Shown here piece after piece: positions 24,701 through 32,919 of a stretch of 64,000 bases of DNA (position 1 is its first letter; each line of letters begins with the position of its first letter). Made by a program: the position numbers and the translations under genes. The notes beneath the pieces are model-generated. The model was not told the DNA's origin and did not search any database. It saw nothing but the letters and a program-made list of their open reading frames with translations. The stretch comes from Streptomyces venezuelae. GTDB taxonomy: Bacteria; Actinomycetota; Actinomycetes; Streptomycetales; Streptomycetaceae. The stretch lies in NCBI RefSeq assembly GCF_008642275.1, contig NZ_CP029189.1, forward strand, positions 868,001 through 932,000, given 5' to 3'.

Positions 24701-27610
24701 TGCGGTGACGGCGGCCCACAGCTGGTCGACGGTGAGCCCGGGCGGCGCGCCGGGTCCGCCCTGGCCGCGCCGTTCCTCGTGGCCGAGCCAGGAGGTGAAC
24801 ACGTCCTCGTACAGCCGGGCGGGGCTGAGCGCCCGGCCCGCTCCGGCGACCGCGCGCAGCTGGTCCTGGCTCAGGTCGGCGACGAAGGAGAGCAGCCGGG
24901 GGTTGCGGCAGAGCATCAGCAGGTCGGGGATGTTGCGCAGGAGCTGGTAGCGGCGGTCGGCGGCGCGCTCGTCGCCGTAGCTGCGGACGAGGTAGGAGCG
25001 GATCTGGGCGGGGGTGAAGCCCTCGACGGCCAGGATCCTGCGCTGCGGGAGCAGGCCGACGCGCTCGCCGAGCGCGGTGAGGACCTGGGCGTGTGACTTG
25101 AAGTGCTGGGTGCGGCTGCTGACGACGATCTTGGCGTGGTCGACGGCGGCGTCGAGGAGGACCTGGAGGTGGTCGGCGGCCCGGTCGTAGCTGACCCGGT
25201 TGACCAGTTCGTCGAAGCCGTCGAAGAGCAGGACGACGCGGCCCTGGGCGAGCATGTAGCGCAGGGCCCGCAGGTCGATGGTGTCGACGTCGTGGCCGGC
25301 CAGGTGGGCGGCGACCAGGCCTTCGAGGCTGTGCGCCCGGTCGAGCGAGTTGAGGGGGATCAGCAGCGGGGTCAGGTGCGGGAGCTGTTCGGGGATGCGC
25401 CGGGCGAGCTCGCGCAGCGCGAAGGTCTTGCCGTGTCCGAAGTCGCCGAGGAGCAGGACGAACCGGCCGTGATCGGACTCCAGGAGTTCCAGCAGCTCCT
25501 CGACGAGGCCGTCACGTTCCTGGCCGTCGGGGCGGTCGGCGTCGCGGTAGCGCTGGGGGAGGTAGAGGCCGGGGGCGTACTGCTCGCTGCCGCTGAGCCG
25601 GGCCGTCTGCGCGGCGACGTAGCCCCGGAGGTCGAGCAGGCCCTGGAACTCGATGAAGCTGCGGACCCGGACCCGGACGCCGTGGGTGGCGGCCCGGCGG
25701 CGCAGCCCGCTGGCCGGGGCGTCTCCCGCGTACACCAGGACGGCCTCGGAACCGGTGTCCGTCGCGTGCACCTGGGCGATGAACCGGTCGAGTTCCTCCT
25801 CGGTGGGGCTCCCGGGGTGGACGGCTATGCGCTGCTGCTGGACGACGCCGTCCTCCTGCTCCCGCCAGGTGGCCATGATCTGCACCATGTCGCCGGGTTC
25901 CCGGCGCGGCACGTCGCGCAGCCGTACGCCCTCCCGGCGCACGCGGCAGATCTCCCTCACCCGTTCGGCGAGCGAGGCGGCCGGGTCGTCCAGGGGGGCC
26001 CGGCCGCCGGCCCGCTCGACTTCGATGACGGCGGGCAGTTCCGGTACGGGGAAGACCCGACGGGTCTGCCGCCACGCGGCGGGGAAGCGCTCGGAGGCGG
26101 AGGTGATCCGGTCGTCCCAGCGGGTCACGCCCTCGGCCCCGACCTGGAGCAGCTGGAACCGGGCGGGGGCCGCGGAGCCGAACAGGGGCAGCTCGCCGGC
26201 GGCCCCGGAGGCCCCGGCGAGCTGGGTGCGGCTGGGCGCCGAGGTGGTGGTGCGCGGGCCGCCGGTCGGGCCGTGCAGCAGCAGGTGCAGCCGCGGGGCG
26301 GCCAGCCGGGCGAAGGTGTCGGCGTCCCGCAGCCCGCCGGGCCCGCCGACCGCGTCGCCGGGGCGGCGGCCGTCGGTGAGCGGGTGGCGGAGCGCGCCGA
26401 TGCGCAGCCAGCCCTCCTCCTCGTAGCGGCGCATGGCTTCGGCGAACCAGGCTGCCTGGTCGCGGCCGATGAAGCCGTACTGCTCCTCGGGGCGGTGGCT
26501 GTAGGCCATGGAGGAGTTGAATCCGGCGACGACGGTGCTCAGTTCGGGTACCGGGAAGAGCGTCCAGGGCTGGTCGCTGTCGAAGACGGTGTCCAGGCCG
26601 TGGTAGAGGCCGCGGAACAGCCGGGTGTAGTGGCGCCATTTGGGCCAGTACGGCGGCTGCGGTGCCACCTCGTCGGCCTCGCAGGTGTGGAAGTAGGCCT
26701 GGGACGCGGCCTGGTTCACGTCCTGCGCGCCCGGTACCACCATCACGCGCTGGGGGGACAGGTCGAGCTGGGACCGCAGGGCGGTGAGGAAGCTGAGGGC
26801 CTGGTCGCACTCGCGCGGGCTGCCGGACGCGGTGAGGTCGCCGGTGACCACCATGAGATCGGGGGCGGGCGCCCCCGCGTCCCGGAGCATGATGAGGTCG
26901 CCGCGGATCTGCCGGCTGAGCGAGTCGGGTTCTCGGCCGCGCCCGAAGTCGGGCCCGGCCAGGTGCAGGACGGTGACGGTGTCCTGGGCGCCGTGGCCGG
27001 CCGTGGCGGCCTGCGGGTAGAGCGGCGCCCTGGCCGGGCGCCGGCGCCCGGGCCAGCCGGGGCCGGCGAGTGCGCTCGGCTGCGGCCGGCCCGGATTGGG
27101 CTGTTCCGGGTGGCGGGCGGGCCCCGGTCCGCTGCCCGGATAGCCGGGGCGGCGGCCCGGCCGGGCATGGCCGTCGACGGCCTGCCCGACGCGGTTGAGC
27201 AGCAGGGAACGGGCCGCGTCGGTGTCCGCCACGCCGACCAGGTCGACGTAGGTGATCGTGGCGAGGAGTCCCTCGATCGGGATCTCGTCCACCCGGACGG
27301 TCAGCAGCCTCCGTTCGGGCGACTCGGGCGAGGCCCGGAGCGCGGCCTGCCATTCCATGCGGCCGTAGGTGGAACGCTCGTAGTGGCGGGACAGTACGGC
27401 GATGACCGCCAGCGACTCGCTGACCCCCCGGTCCATGAAGTCTATGAAGTTGGTTCCCGGTACGAAGTCCCAGGCCTGCACCACCGTGCGGTAGCCGGCT
27501 TCCTCCAGGGTCCAGGCGATCCAGGCGGCCCATTGTTCGTCTGCCGGGGAGTAACTGATGAAGAAGTCGAACTCTCTTGCGGGAGCGCCGAATTGCCCGT
27601 CCGTCATCAT
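21776..27610 (-). CDS. TIR / pseudo-metallophosphoesterase / NACHT / pentapeptide / WD40 STAND protein
   Basis: A single frame of 1944 residues. Residues 14-135 are a TIR domain (FDFFISYSPADEQWAAWIAW), with the likely catalytic Glu at 86 in YGRMEWQAAL. Residues 205-450 resemble a calcineurin-type phosphoesterase whose metal motifs are degraded. A NACHT-type NTPase follows, with Walker A GDFGHGKT at 722-729 and Walker B VVLLFDGFDEL near 795. Residues 1105-1205 are pentapeptide repeats of the A(D/N)L type, and 1255-1890 hold about 15 WD40 repeats, enough for two propellers. This is the build of a STAND sensor that activates a TIR NADase. Start: tandem ATGs at 27610 and 27607 with a weak ribosome site. 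Confidence 0.93.
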   Translation of the reverse strand: MMTDGQFGAPAREFDFFISYSPADEQWAAWIAWTLEEAGYRTVVQAWDFVPGTNFIDFMDRGVSESLAVIAVLSRHYERSTYGRMEWQAALRASPESPERRLLTVRVDEIPIEGLLATITYVDLVGVADTDAARSLLLNRVGQAVDGHARPGRRPGYPGSGPGPARHPEQPNPGRPQPSALAGPGWPGRRRPARAPLYPQAATAGHGAQDTVTVLHLAGPDFGRGREPDSLSRQIRGDLIMLRDAGAPAPDLMVVTGDLTASGSPRECDQALSFLTALRSQLDLSPQRVMVVPGAQDVNQAASQAYFHTCEADEVAPQPPYWPKWRHYTRLFRGLYHGLDTVFDSDQPWTLFPVPELSTVVAGFNSSMAYSHRPEEQYGFIGRDQAAWFAEAMRRYEEEGWLRIGALRHPLTDGRRPGDAVGGPGGLRDADTFARLAAPRLHLLLHGPTGGPRTTTSAPSRTQLAGASGAAGELPLFGSAAPARFQLLQVGAEGVTRWDDRITSASERFPAAWRQTRRVFPVPELPAVIEVERAGGRAPLDDPAASLAERVREICRVRREGVRLRDVPRREPGDMVQIMATWREQEDGVVQQQRIAVHPGSPTEEELDRFIAQVHATDTGSEAVLVYAGDAPASGLRRRAATHGVRVRVRSFIEFQGLLDLRGYVAAQTARLSGSEQYAPGLYLPQRYRDADRPDGQERDGLVEELLELLESDHGRFVLLLGDFGHGKTFALRELARRIPEQLPHLTPLLIPLNSLDRAHSLEGLVAAHLAGHDVDTIDLRALRYMLAQGRVVLLFDGFDELVNRVSYDRAADHLQVLLDAAVDHAKIVVSSRTQHFKSHAQVLTALGERVGLLPQRRILAVEGFTPAQIRSYLVRSYGDERAADRRYQLLRNIPDLLMLCRNPRLLSFVADLSQDQLRAVAGAGRALSPARLYEDVFTSWLGHEERRGQGGPGAPPGLTVDQLWAAVTALAWRLWESGRSALRLDELTETVADTLSELTESPLTPSERAQAVGAGSLLVRSDDGVFQFIHGSVVEWLVAREAARQLARGQHTLLLARPLSQLAVEFFCDLADHEQCARWVRDVLDSPARAVGEAARANAVRISDRLRVPANADLRGARLAGEDLSHRDFSGVDLTDADLTDARLIGANLSDALLRGTRLTGARLDRADLSRADLTGANLSRARLTRTDLRGALLTGSRWHRAALIDVTMDDTVRSAPELATAAIAPGMPVDAGFRPSAVGVPYGFGMRTSRLPEPIAYSSDGELLAVGSEDGSILVCGADDGRAVRTLQGHEGRVYAVKFRPHVIATGGSDGAVRLWDPVTGACRHHLRVHPDGVWPVSFDAAGTLLATGDREGLVTVWDTATGEPVHRMPGHTAPVYTAVYGPGGLLLTGDANAKVRLWDLDTGHCVREIDGHHGAVYRARFSPDGTLFATADRGAPGEGGTVRIWRTADARLLHEFTGHTGRVYVLDFHPDGHLLASGDTDGQVRLWDPVVGTPAGVLERGTGAVYQVLFGDDGKLLTACDSNGAVRLWTVTGRPHGYTIALHPQQPTPHRGTAWACAFRPGDSQLLTVGNDGGAQIWDAATGQGKRILRGHGRRISGVAFSADGTQLATAGNDGVVRLWETRTGRRTEELTGRGDRLVSAAFSPVEPILATASNDGDMYLWDPEAGAYLRELDAETEHVWAEAFNADGTLLATANDDDSVRVWFRPTGSPVSTLTEHRGRVRSIAFRSESDVLATGCDDSFVRVWDARSGGLLEQLGGHADRVYGVAFGPGGAWLASASWDGTAVVWRDGQADLRLRGRGGRLWAVAAHPGRPLLATGGDDRAVGLWDAETGEHLTDLVGHTGRVLSLAFSPDGTTLASGAEDGTVRLWNVPADGAQPSLRATLMGMTGGWAALTPAGGYKYEGDVAGEFWHVVGMFRFTPGELDAYLPGIHRLPLGEEL

Positions 27611-27766
27611 GAATCCATCGTAGGCCCGTGCCCCCGGCGACGGGTTGGTCCCGCCGAGGACGGGACGCTCTCCCACGGCGCCCGGGGCACCCGGCCCGGG
27701 CGGGCCTGTCCGGTTCCTTCCGCCCCGTCTGATGCCGGGACGTGTGTATGTGCGAACCTGTTGGCC

Positions 27767-28957
27767 GTGTCTCTCCTCAGGCGTCTGCATCCACTGGACT
27801 GGCTGGCCGGCGGCCTGCTCGCACTCGGGGCGCTGTGCGTGGCCACGGGACTGCTGCCCACCGCACCCGCCGCCGACGTGCTGGAGCGCATCGGTCCGCT
27901 GGTGGTGTTCCTGGCGACCGTGATCGTCCTCGCCGAACTGACCGGCAGGGCGGAGGTCTTCGATGTCGTGGCCACCTGGGTGGCCCGGGCCGGGCGCGGC
28001 AGGTACCCCCTCCTCTTCTGCCTCTGCGTGCTCTTCGCGTCCGTCACCACCATCACCCTGAACCTGGACACCACGGCGGTCCTGCTGACCCCGGTGATGC
28101 TGGCGCTGGCGACCCGGGTCGGCATCGCGCCCGTACCGCTGGCGATGACCACGGTGTGGCTGGCGAACACGGCCAGCCTGCTGCTTCCGGTGTCGAACCT
28201 GACGAACCTGCTGGCCGCGGACCGCATCGCACTGACCCCGTCGGAGATGGCCGCCACCATGTGGGCGCCGCAGCTGGCCGCGATCGCGGTGACGATGGCC
28301 TGCCTGTGGGGCTTCTACTGGCGCCCGGGGCGCCGCGGCGAGACCCGCTACACGCCGCCGCCGCTGCCGCGCCCCGCGGACCGGGTCCTGTTCCGGGTGA
28401 GCGCGGTGGCGTGCGCCGGGTTCCTGCTGGCGATCCTGCTCGCCGACGTACCGCTGTGGTCGGCGTCGATGGCCGCCGCGCTGGTCGTGGTCGTGGCCTT
28501 CTGGTTCCGCAGCCGCGAGACGCTGCGCCTGTCCCTGATCCCCTGGCGGCTGCTCGTCCTGGTCCCGGGGATGTTCCTGGTCGTCGAGACGGTCAACGCC
28601 CACGGACTGCACGACGTCCTCGCGGCGGCCATGGGCTCCGACAACGGCGTCGTCGGGATGCTGAGGTCCGCGGCGGTCGGCGCGGGCTTCTCGAACGTGC
28701 TGAACAACCTCCCGGCCTATCTGGCGGGCGAGGCGGCCATCCCGGTGGCCAATCACGAGCAGCTGCTCGCCCAGCTGATCGGCGTCAACGTGGGCCCGGT
28801 CATCACGCCGTGGGCCTCGCTGGCCACCCTCCTCTGGTTCGAGCGGTGCCGCTGGCACGGGACCCGGATCGGCCTGGGCCGCTTCTTCGGCACGGGCGTC
28901 GTGCTGGCGGTGGCGGGCACGCTGGCGGCGACGCTGGCCCTGGCGGCCACCTCCTAG
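27767..28957 (+). CDS. ArsB/NhaD-type membrane permease (SLC13-like)
   Basis: A 396-residue integral membrane protein with about eleven hydrophobic segments. Two similar halves contain TTITLNLDTTAVLLTPVML and VGAGFSNVLNNLPAYL, the re-entrant hairpin signatures of the ion-transporter superfamily that includes ArsB, NhaD and SLC13 permeases. The ion transported cannot be told. No good ribosome site precedes the GTG at 27767, so translation may be leaderless; an in-frame TTG lies at 27761. It is divergent from the giant TIR/NACHT gene. Confidence 0.83.
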   Translation: MSLLRRLHPLDWLAGGLLALGALCVATGLLPTAPAADVLERIGPLVVFLATVIVLAELTGRAEVFDVVATWVARAGRGRYPLLFCLCVLFASVTTITLNLDTTAVLLTPVMLALATRVGIAPVPLAMTTVWLANTASLLLPVSNLTNLLAADRIALTPSEMAATMWAPQLAAIAVTMACLWGFYWRPGRRGETRYTPPPLPRPADRVLFRVSAVACAGFLLAILLADVPLWSASMAAALVVVVAFWFRSRETLRLSLIPWRLLVLVPGMFLVVETVNAHGLHDVLAAAMGSDNGVVGMLRSAAVGAGFSNVLNNLPAYLAGEAAIPVANHEQLLAQLIGVNVGPVITPWASLATLLWFERCRWHGTRIGLGRFFGTGVVLAVAGTLAATLALAATS

Positions 28958-28967
28958 GGGTGACCGC

Positions 28968-29099
28968 GCCCACCGGGGGGGGGACCTGCTCCCCGCCCAC
29001 CGGGGGGGGACCTGCTCCACCCAGCGGTGACCGCACGCCTACGAGGTGACCGACCCCACCGACGGGGTGACCGGCCCCGTCTACGGGGTGACCGGCCCC
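28968..29099. repeat. Short direct repeats between convergent genes
   Basis: Two near-identical 24-base units, each GCCCACC followed by a run of 9 or 8 G and ACCTGCTCC, start at 28968 and 28995. They are followed by three units with a period of about 20-21 bases containing GGTGACCG and CCCC (29044, 29064 and 29085); the last two share GGGGTGACCGGCCCC. The last unit includes the stop codon of the phosphatase-family gene, and read in its frame the units are seven-codon repeats of GPVTP type. They may form hairpins acting as a bidirectional terminator or may be slippage products. Confidence 0.7.
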
Positions 29100-29905
29100 A
29101 CCGCGCCCAGCAGGTACGCGAGCGTCTCGCCGCGCGCCGCCACGAAACTGCGGCCGGTGTCGGCGCCGGCGAAGCCCGGTCTGAATACCGCCCCGGAGAG
29201 CGTGCGCAGCTCCACTCCCGCCTCGGCCGCGAGCAGCGCCCCGGTGGGCAGGTCGACGCCCTCGGCACGGTAGCCGACGAAGGCGTCGATGGTGCCGCGC
29301 GCCAGCAGGCTCCAGCCGAGCAGCGGCGCCCACAGCTGCAGGACGCGCCGGCAGCGCAGCTCCAGCACCGCGCGCAGGGCCACCGCCGTCGCATCGCCCC
29401 GCTCCACGGCGTACCCCTGGGTCCAGGCGACGACCGGCCCGGGGCGCGGCAGTACGGGGCCGGGGCCGGGCAGCGCGCCGGACGGCCCGTGGGCCCCGTA
29501 CCCCCTGACCGCGTGCCAGGTCTCGCCGGTGACCGGCTCGTGCACCACACCCATCACGGGGGTGCCTCCCAGGCACAACCCGATCCCCACCGCGTAGGTG
29601 GGCAGCCCGATCACGACGTTGTTGCTGCCGTCCAGCGGGTCGACCAGCCAGGTCCGTTCGCCCGCCGCGTCGAGGAGCCCGGCCTCTTCGGACAGGATGC
29701 GGTCGAGCGGGAAGTGCCGCCGCAGCCGGCCGAGCACGAGCTCCTCGGCGGCGAGGTCGAGGTCCACCTGCACGTCCCCGGACCCGCTCTTCGTCCGCAC
29801 GCACCGCGCCGTGCCGAAACGCCGGCGCAGCAGGCCGCCCGCCTCCTCGGCCGCGGCGACGGCGACCTGCCTCTCGTGGTGGAAGTCAGGCCCGCTGCTG
29901 GGCAT
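29081..29905 (-). CDS. Inositol-monophosphatase-family phosphatase
   Basis: A 274-residue member of the lithium-sensitive IMPase/CysQ superfamily. Metal ligands are seen in LSEEAGLLD (Glu), WLVDPLDGSNN (Asp-Pro-x-Asp-Gly-Ser) and VDLPTGALLAAEAG (Asp before the final helix). The substrate could be inositol phosphate, a sugar phosphate or 3'-phosphoadenosine phosphate. The ATG at 29905 lies inside the end of the cupin-like gene (20-base overlap). The stop at 29081 falls in the last unit of a 21-base repeat, suggesting that the C-terminal length varies between strains. Confidence 0.88.
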   Translation of the reverse strand: MPSSGPDFHHERQVAVAAAEEAGGLLRRRFGTARCVRTKSGSGDVQVDLDLAAEELVLGRLRRHFPLDRILSEEAGLLDAAGERTWLVDPLDGSNNVVIGLPTYAVGIGLCLGGTPVMGVVHEPVTGETWHAVRGYGAHGPSGALPGPGPVLPRPGPVVAWTQGYAVERGDATAVALRAVLELRCRRVLQLWAPLLGWSLLARGTIDAFVGYRAEGVDLPTGALLAAEAGVELRTLSGAVFRPGFAGADTGRSFVAARGETLAYLLGAVGPVTP

Positions 29906-30515
29906 CGATCCTCCTGAGGACGGTGTGGACGCTGCGCACGGTCTGCGCGGTGTCGCACAGCCGGCGGGCCGTGCGGCGCGGGCGGCCGTCGAGCGGGCCG
30001 AGCGAGAGGTCGAGCTGCCCGGGGACCGACATCCCGTGGACCAGGGTCGCCGCCGGCTCCACCCCCTCCAGCGCGGTGGCGTGGAACTCGCCCGCCGCCA
30101 CGGTGTAGGTCTCCCCGCCAGCGCTGACCCGGGCCGGACCGGGCTCGCTCCGCACCAGGAGGGAGGTCGGCCGGATCTCGTCCACGCCGTCGCTCCCGCT
30201 GTGCACCTCGAAGATCCGGTGGGTGGCGCCCTCCTCGCCGTCCCGCACCGCGCTCGTCCGTACGGGCAGGTTGGCCACCCGCCCGTACAGCACGCGGCTG
30301 CGCAGTTCCCAGCTGTGGGCGTGCATCGGTGACGCGTCCGGATCGGCGCGGTTGCCGATCTCGAAGAGGTGCACGCAGATTCCGCGCGGACCCTCTCTCA
30401 GCAGCGGCAGGCAGAGGAATCCGAGCGGATGACGGACTGCATGCAACTCCCTGGTCCCGGAGGCTATCTCCGCCAGGGTGACAAGAGTGCTTTCGAGCTC
30501 GCGGTCCATGGGCAC
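29886..30515 (-). CDS. Cupin-like protein of unknown function
   Basis: A 209-residue soluble protein. Residues about 60-80 (DASPMHAHSWELRSRVLYG) look like a cupin metal-binding strand with His-x-His, and the following strands are rich in beta-type residues; no other family signature was recognised. The GTG at 30515 is 16 bases downstream of AGGAGG, a long spacing, and an in-frame ATG lies at 30509. It sits 13 bases after the two-TM protein gene and overlaps the phosphatase-family gene, so the three form one operon. Confidence 0.7.
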   Translation of the reverse strand: MPMDRELESTLVTLAEIASGTRELHAVRHPLGFLCLPLLREGPRGICVHLFEIGNRADPDASPMHAHSWELRSRVLYGRVANLPVRTSAVRDGEEGATHRIFEVHSGSDGVDEIRPTSLLVRSEPGPARVSAGGETYTVAAGEFHATALEGVEPAATLVHGMSVPGQLDLSLGPLDGRPRRTARRLCDTAQTVRSVHTVLRRIDAQQRA

Positions 30516-30528
30516 GCGCCGGAGCGCA

Positions 30529-31473
30529 TCACCTCCTGTAGGGGTCCTCCGCGTGCAGGGCCTTTTCGATGATCTTGCCGATGTCGCTGTCGGTGAAGAC
30601 GCGCGGCAAGGGCAGCCGCAGGTCCTCGAAGAGCGTCCGCACCTCGTCGACGGTGGGCTCCTGACCGAGCGGGGAAGCGACGCGCAGGTCGAGCACGGTC
30701 GCCTGTTCGCGGCTCTGGTGCAGCTCGGTCACGTAGTAGTCGTAGAGCGGCTGCCCTCGCTCCACCAGCAGGTTCACCCGGGACTGGTCGTCCTGGGTGA
30801 TGATGAGGCAGGTCTCGGACAGGTCGAAGCGCAGGGTCGGCACCGCGGCCGACAGGTGCACGCTGATCTCCAGGGTGGTCAGCTGCCGCTGGTACCAACA
30901 GGCGGCGAGGACGGTCGCGTACGACTCCCGGCGGACCCGGTCGGTGGTCCACGGGTCGTCCCCGCGCCGCTGCGCGCCGAACATCTGCCGGAACCGGGAG
31001 TACGCGGCGCAGGCCCGCTCGTCGGCCGGGTTGACGATGTCGATCTTCACGTTGAGCTGCGAGCGCTGTTCCTTCGCGGCGGCCACGCACAGGGGCAGCG
31101 TGACCGCCCGCAGGTAGGTGCCCGTACCGCCCTTGAAGTACCAGAGGTTGGTGTGCTGGCGTGCCTTGCGCAGTGCCTCGCCGACCTCGTTGCCCGAGAT
31201 CGAACGCACCATCGCGAGGTCCTCCAGTGCCTGCCGGGTGCCGCTCATCGCCTCCTGGATGCTCGCGGGCCGGCGCACCCGTTCCACGATCGACCCGGTG
31301 GCGAGGAGGCCGAGGACGACGAGGGTGGCACCCGAGGAGACGTCGTCACTGATGACGTCGCCGAAGATGTCGAGGAGTCCGACCGCCATCGCGATGCCCA
31401 GGGCGACCACGACGTCGGCGTTGCGCAGCACCCAGGCAACGAAGCGTTCCAGCCGCCCTACGTGCGCTGCCAT
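30529..31473 (-). CDS. Two-TM membrane protein with cytoplasmic domain of unknown function
   Basis: A 314-residue protein. Two hydrophobic helices (about residues 18-36 and 48-66) are followed by a soluble domain of about 240 residues with a conserved-looking NLWYFKGGTGTYLRAVTLP segment and KIDIVNPADERACAAYSRF. The family was not recognised; the layout of two N-terminal helices and a large cytoplasmic domain resembles membrane effectors in bacterial conflict systems, but that is only analogy. The ATG at 31473 has GGAGGGGGG about ten bases upstream. First gene of a three-gene operon. Confidence 0.75.
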   Translation of the reverse strand: MAAHVGRLERFVAWVLRNADVVVALGIAMAVGLLDIFGDVISDDVSSGATLVVLGLLATGSIVERVRRPASIQEAMSGTRQALEDLAMVRSISGNEVGEALRKARQHTNLWYFKGGTGTYLRAVTLPLCVAAAKEQRSQLNVKIDIVNPADERACAAYSRFRQMFGAQRRGDDPWTTDRVRRESYATVLAACWYQRQLTTLEISVHLSAAVPTLRFDLSETCLIITQDDQSRVNLLVERGQPLYDYYVTELHQSREQATVLDLRVASPLGQEPTVDEVRTLFEDLRLPLPRVFTDSDIGKIIEKALHAEDPYRR

Positions 31474-31542
31474 GAACGCACCCCCCTCCCCCACCCGTGT
31501 TCCGATGGTAGGAGACGTGCCGGTGGCGCCACCAGAGCGACT

Positions 31543-32325
31543 TCACGTCGCGCGGTGGTCCTCCACGGCGCCGCTGTCGCCGCCGTCGTTGTCGCCGCCG
31601 CCGGTCAGCAGTCGGGAGCGCAGTCGCTGCACGGTCCGCTCCGGCAGCCCGACACGGTCCGTGAGGTAGCCGTGCACGGATCCGTACCGGGCCTCCAGGT
31701 CCGCCAGCACCAGCTCCATGATCACGGCGGGGGCGCGGCCGTAACTCGGCCACTTCATGGTCCGGCCCGGGTTGGCGGCCCGCCAGTCCGCGGCGAGCCG
31801 CTCGGTGGCCAGCTCGGTGAGCGCGAAGTCCGCGAGGACATCGGCCCGGTCCACCCCGAGCAGGGTCAGGACGAAGACTCCGATGAGCCCGGTCCGGTCC
31901 TTGCCCGAGGTGCAGTGGAAGACCACGGGCCCGGGCGCGTGCGCCACCTCTTCCAGGACCTGCCGGATCTCCCCGGCCCCGTCCTCGGTCACCTCGGCGA
32001 ACCGGTCCGCGAGGTAGCGCCAGGGATCGATGTCGGGGTCGATCTCGGCCTGGTCGTAGGGCCGGTGCTCGATGCTCAGGTTGACGTAGCGAAACCGCTC
32101 GGCCTCGGGCACCCGCCCCTTGGCCTCGATCTCCCACGGATACCGAAGGTCGATCACGGTCCCGATCCCGAGCTCCAGGAACCGCTCCCAGTCGCCGCCC
32201 GCCAGCTTGCCGAGCGAGTCGGCGCGGTACACCGTCCCCCAGCGGACGGTCCGGCCGTCGGCGGACCGGTAGCCGCCCAGGTCACGGAAGTTGTGCAGTC
32301 GTTCGAACTCGACGTGCCGCTCCAT
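31543..32325 (-). CDS. Tyrosine-specific protein phosphatase (dual-specificity type)
   Basis: A 260-residue phosphatase of the bacterial tyrosine/lipid phosphatase type (PF13350-like). The P-loop is HCTSGKDRTG (Cys-x5-Arg), and the N-terminal NFRDLGGYRSADGRTVRWG is the typical family start. It removes phosphate from tyrosine or possibly phosphoinositides. The ATG at 32325 has GGGGGAG at a good distance. It is the gene upstream of the membrane protein/cupin/phosphatase operon, 69 bases away, and could be cotranscribed. Confidence 0.9.
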   Translation of the reverse strand: MERHVEFERLHNFRDLGGYRSADGRTVRWGTVYRADSLGKLAGGDWERFLELGIGTVIDLRYPWEIEAKGRVPEAERFRYVNLSIEHRPYDQAEIDPDIDPWRYLADRFAEVTEDGAGEIRQVLEEVAHAPGPVVFHCTSGKDRTGLIGVFVLTLLGVDRADVLADFALTELATERLAADWRAANPGRTMKWPSYGRAPAVIMELVLADLEARYGSVHGYLTDRVGLPERTVQRLRSRLLTGGGDNDGGDSGAVEDHRAT

Positions 32326-32467
32326 CGGATCTCTCCCCCGTCTTCGGAAACCCCACCGACACCATGCCGCAGAGCGGCCGCCCGGCCGGGGGATCCGCGG
32401 GAAACTGCACCCAAGATCACAACGGGGACCACGGACCCCGGGCCCGGCAAGATCAGGAAGAGGCGGC

Positions 32468-32872
32468 CTAACCCTCCGCCGCGGGGATGAGGTACCCCCA
32501 GGTCCTGATGCCGACGATGCCGTCCGGGCCGCCGGTCTCCCGCGGGTACGTCGACTGGAACCGCAGGACGGCCGCCTCCGTCCTGGGGCCGAAGGCGCCG
32601 TCGATGAAGCCCGGGGCATCGGCGGAGTTGACGAACCCGGTACGGACCAGCGCCCATTGGAGTGCCCGTACGCAGTCGCCCGTGGAGCCCCTGGCGAGAT
32701 TCACGGCCGGGACGGGCCAGCCGTTGGCCGCCCAGCGGGTGCCGGCCTGGTTCGTGCACGACTCCAGGTAGCCGGCCTGGGCCGAGGCCTGCGGGGCGGT
32801 GAATCCGGCGGCCATGAGCAGGGCCGCGCCCAGGACTCCGACGCGGGTCGTCGTGCGCCTGATGGTGTTCAT
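32468..32872 (-). CDS. Small secreted peptidoglycan-binding-domain protein 1
   Basis: A 134-residue exported protein: signal peptide to about residue 32 (QASAQAG), a Cys near residue 39, then one PG-binding-type domain with VRALQWALVRTGF, FIDGAFGPRTEAAVLRFQ and DGIVGIRTWGYL. No catalytic domain is present. It is one of three tandem paralogues and probably binds cell wall or acts as a secreted small structural protein. Two conserved Cys (one before the domain and one in GDCVRALQ) probably form a disulfide. The ribosome site AGAGG lies about ten bases before the ATG. Confidence 0.85.
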   Translation of the reverse strand: MNTIRRTTTRVGVLGAALLMAAGFTAPQASAQAGYLESCTNQAGTRWAANGWPVPAVNLARGSTGDCVRALQWALVRTGFVNSADAPGFIDGAFGPRTEAAVLRFQSTYPRETGGPDGIVGIRTWGYLIPAAEG

Positions 32873-32919
32873 GCCGGGGGTTTCCTCTCGGTGAAGGGTG
32901 GGCGTGCCGGCCACGCGGA

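Noticed and set aside
21803..25096. Plus-strand open frame of about 1100 codons under the WD40 gene
   Set aside because: It is the mirror of high-GC codons of the STAND gene; translation shows only Gly/Val/Ala-rich sequence without motifs.
21776..27610. Calling the phosphoesterase domain an active phosphatase
   Set aside because: Three of the four metal motifs lack key ligands, so activity is not supported.
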